Part shown: piece by piece, positions 4,628 through 5,180 of the stretch
Position numbering within the stretch: the first letter of the stretch is position 1
How the letters are laid out: every line of letters begins with the position of its first letter
From: Clostridiales bacterium
Lineage (GTDB): Bacteria; Bacillota; Clostridia; Oscillospirales; Ruminococcaceae
Assembly: GCA_029007575.1 (NCBI GenBank)
Contig: JAQXIB010000049.1
Location: 1 to 5,180 of the forward strand
DNA length: 5,180 nucleotides
Reading direction: 5' to 3'
The notes under the pieces: generated by a model
What the model was told of the DNA's origin: nothing
Database searches by the model: none
What the model saw: the letters and a program-made list of their open reading frames with translations, nothing else
Position numbers and translations under genes: made by a program

Positions 4628-5180
4628 TTATTGCTCTTGTTTTGCTTTTTCCAACACGTCGTCGATGCCGCCGGCAAACAAAAATGCCGATTCGGGGATG
4701 TCATCATATTTGCCCTCGATAATTTCTTTAAAGCCGCGAATCGTTTCTTTGATCGGGACGTATTTGCCCTGCATGCCGGTGAATTTTTCCGCCACCGAAA
4801 AGGGCTGAGACAGAAAGTTCTGGATTTTTCTGGCTCTGGCAACGGTCAGCTTGTCCTCGTCTGACAACTCATCCATTCCCAAAATCGCGATAATATCCTG
4901 CAGCTCCTTGTAACGCTGGAGGGTAGACTGTACCGCTCTTGCCACTTCGTAATGCTCTACACCCACGATTTCAGGGGTAAGAATACGGGAGTTGGATTCC
5001 AGCGGATCCACAGCCGGATAGATACCCAGCGAAGAAATCGCACGGGAGAGAACGGTAGTGGCGTCCAGATGCGCAAAAGTCGTTGCGGGTGCCGGGTCGG
5101 TCAGGTCATCCGCAGGAACATAAACCGCCTGTACCGAGGTAATAGAGCCTTTTTTGGTGGAGGTAATCCGCTCCTGCAAT
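4628..5180 (-). CDS. atpD: F1Fo ATP synthase beta subunit, C-terminal part (gene runs off the right edge)
   Basis: About 183 residues are visible of a protein that is usually about 465. The visible part begins LQERITSTKKGSITS, and the first codon is an internal TTG, not a start. The Walker A region lies outside the window. Visible landmarks: VYVPADDLTDPAP (catalytic-domain end), SLGIYPAVDPLES (51-62 of the visible part, with the conserved nucleotide-contact Tyr), the C-terminal helical domain with DELSDED at 103-109 (usually DELSEED, the lever that contacts the gamma subunit), and FLSQPFSVAEKFTG at 122-135. Beta carries the catalytic ATP sites of the F1 head. It stops with TAA, then atpC follows after 24 bases in the usual beta-epsilon order. 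Nothing suggests a defect. Confidence 0.98.
   Translation of the reverse strand, partial: LQERITSTKKGSITSVQAVYVPADDLTDPAPATTFAHLDATTVLSRAISSLGIYPAVDPLESNSRILTPEIVGVEHYEVARAVQSTLQRYKELQDIIAILGMDELSDEDKLTVARARKIQNFLSQPFSVAEKFTGMQGKYVPIKETIRGFKEIIEGKYDDIPESAFLFAGGIDDVLEKAKQEQ

Noticed and set aside
5177..5179. Apparent start codon of the atpD fragment
   Set aside because: The codon is TTG encoding the internal Leu of the conserved LQERI sequence; the true start lies outside the window.

Overview
The window suggests a chromosomal stretch from a Gram-positive Firmicute, most likely class Clostridia (Oscillospiraceae/Ruminococcaceae-like). Pointers are the AGGAGG-type ribosome sites, the CmpB-family membrane protein (a family mostly seen in Firmicutes), the Bacillus/Clostridia-like ATP synthase epsilon subunit, genes of roughly 50% GC and AT-rich spacers. 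The genus cannot be fixed from this sequence alone.

Layout, left to right. (1) 1-88 is an AT-rich leader with a weak promoter candidate. (2) 89-835, the only plus-strand gene, encodes a 248-residue uncharacterised protein. It has a D-x8-E-x-Q core resembling PD-(D/E)XK nucleases and a winged-helix-like C-terminus. (3) 831-864 is a minus-strand intrinsic terminator whose U-tract falls on the stop codon of that gene. (4) 926-1915 (minus) is a CmpB-type integral membrane protein (PF06541-like) with a long charged coiled-coil tail. (5) 1970-3574 (minus) is a CPA1-family K+/H+ antiporter with what look like two cytosolic RCK_C (TrkA_C) modules. Genes 5 and 4 are 54 bases apart and very likely form one transcript from an extended -10 promoter at 3727-3756 to the terminator at 831-864. 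The roughly 146-base leader carries a hairpin and a 10-codon ORF with a much better ribosome site than the antiporter has. (6) 3760-4207 is intergenic: a possible vestige of a minus-strand reading frame at 3772-3861, an AT-rich palindrome at 3991-4009, and two hairpin terminators at 4044-4093 and 4103-4136. (7) 4208-4603 is atpC (epsilon) and 4628-5180 is the C-terminal 40% of atpD (beta). They form the minus-strand 3' end of an F1Fo ATP synthase operon that enters from the right edge.

Functionally, the left minus-strand unit looks like ion and pH homeostasis (a K+/H+ antiporter plus a membrane protein of unknown role) beside the proton or sodium-coupled ATP synthase. The terminators and the separate promoter argue that the two units are transcribed independently. 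The plus-strand gene is convergent with the antiporter unit and has no visible partner. No CRISPR array, tRNA, rRNA or insertion sequence is visible. The least explained items are the nuclease-like protein, the short leader ORF of the antiporter and the coding-like vestige in the large spacer.
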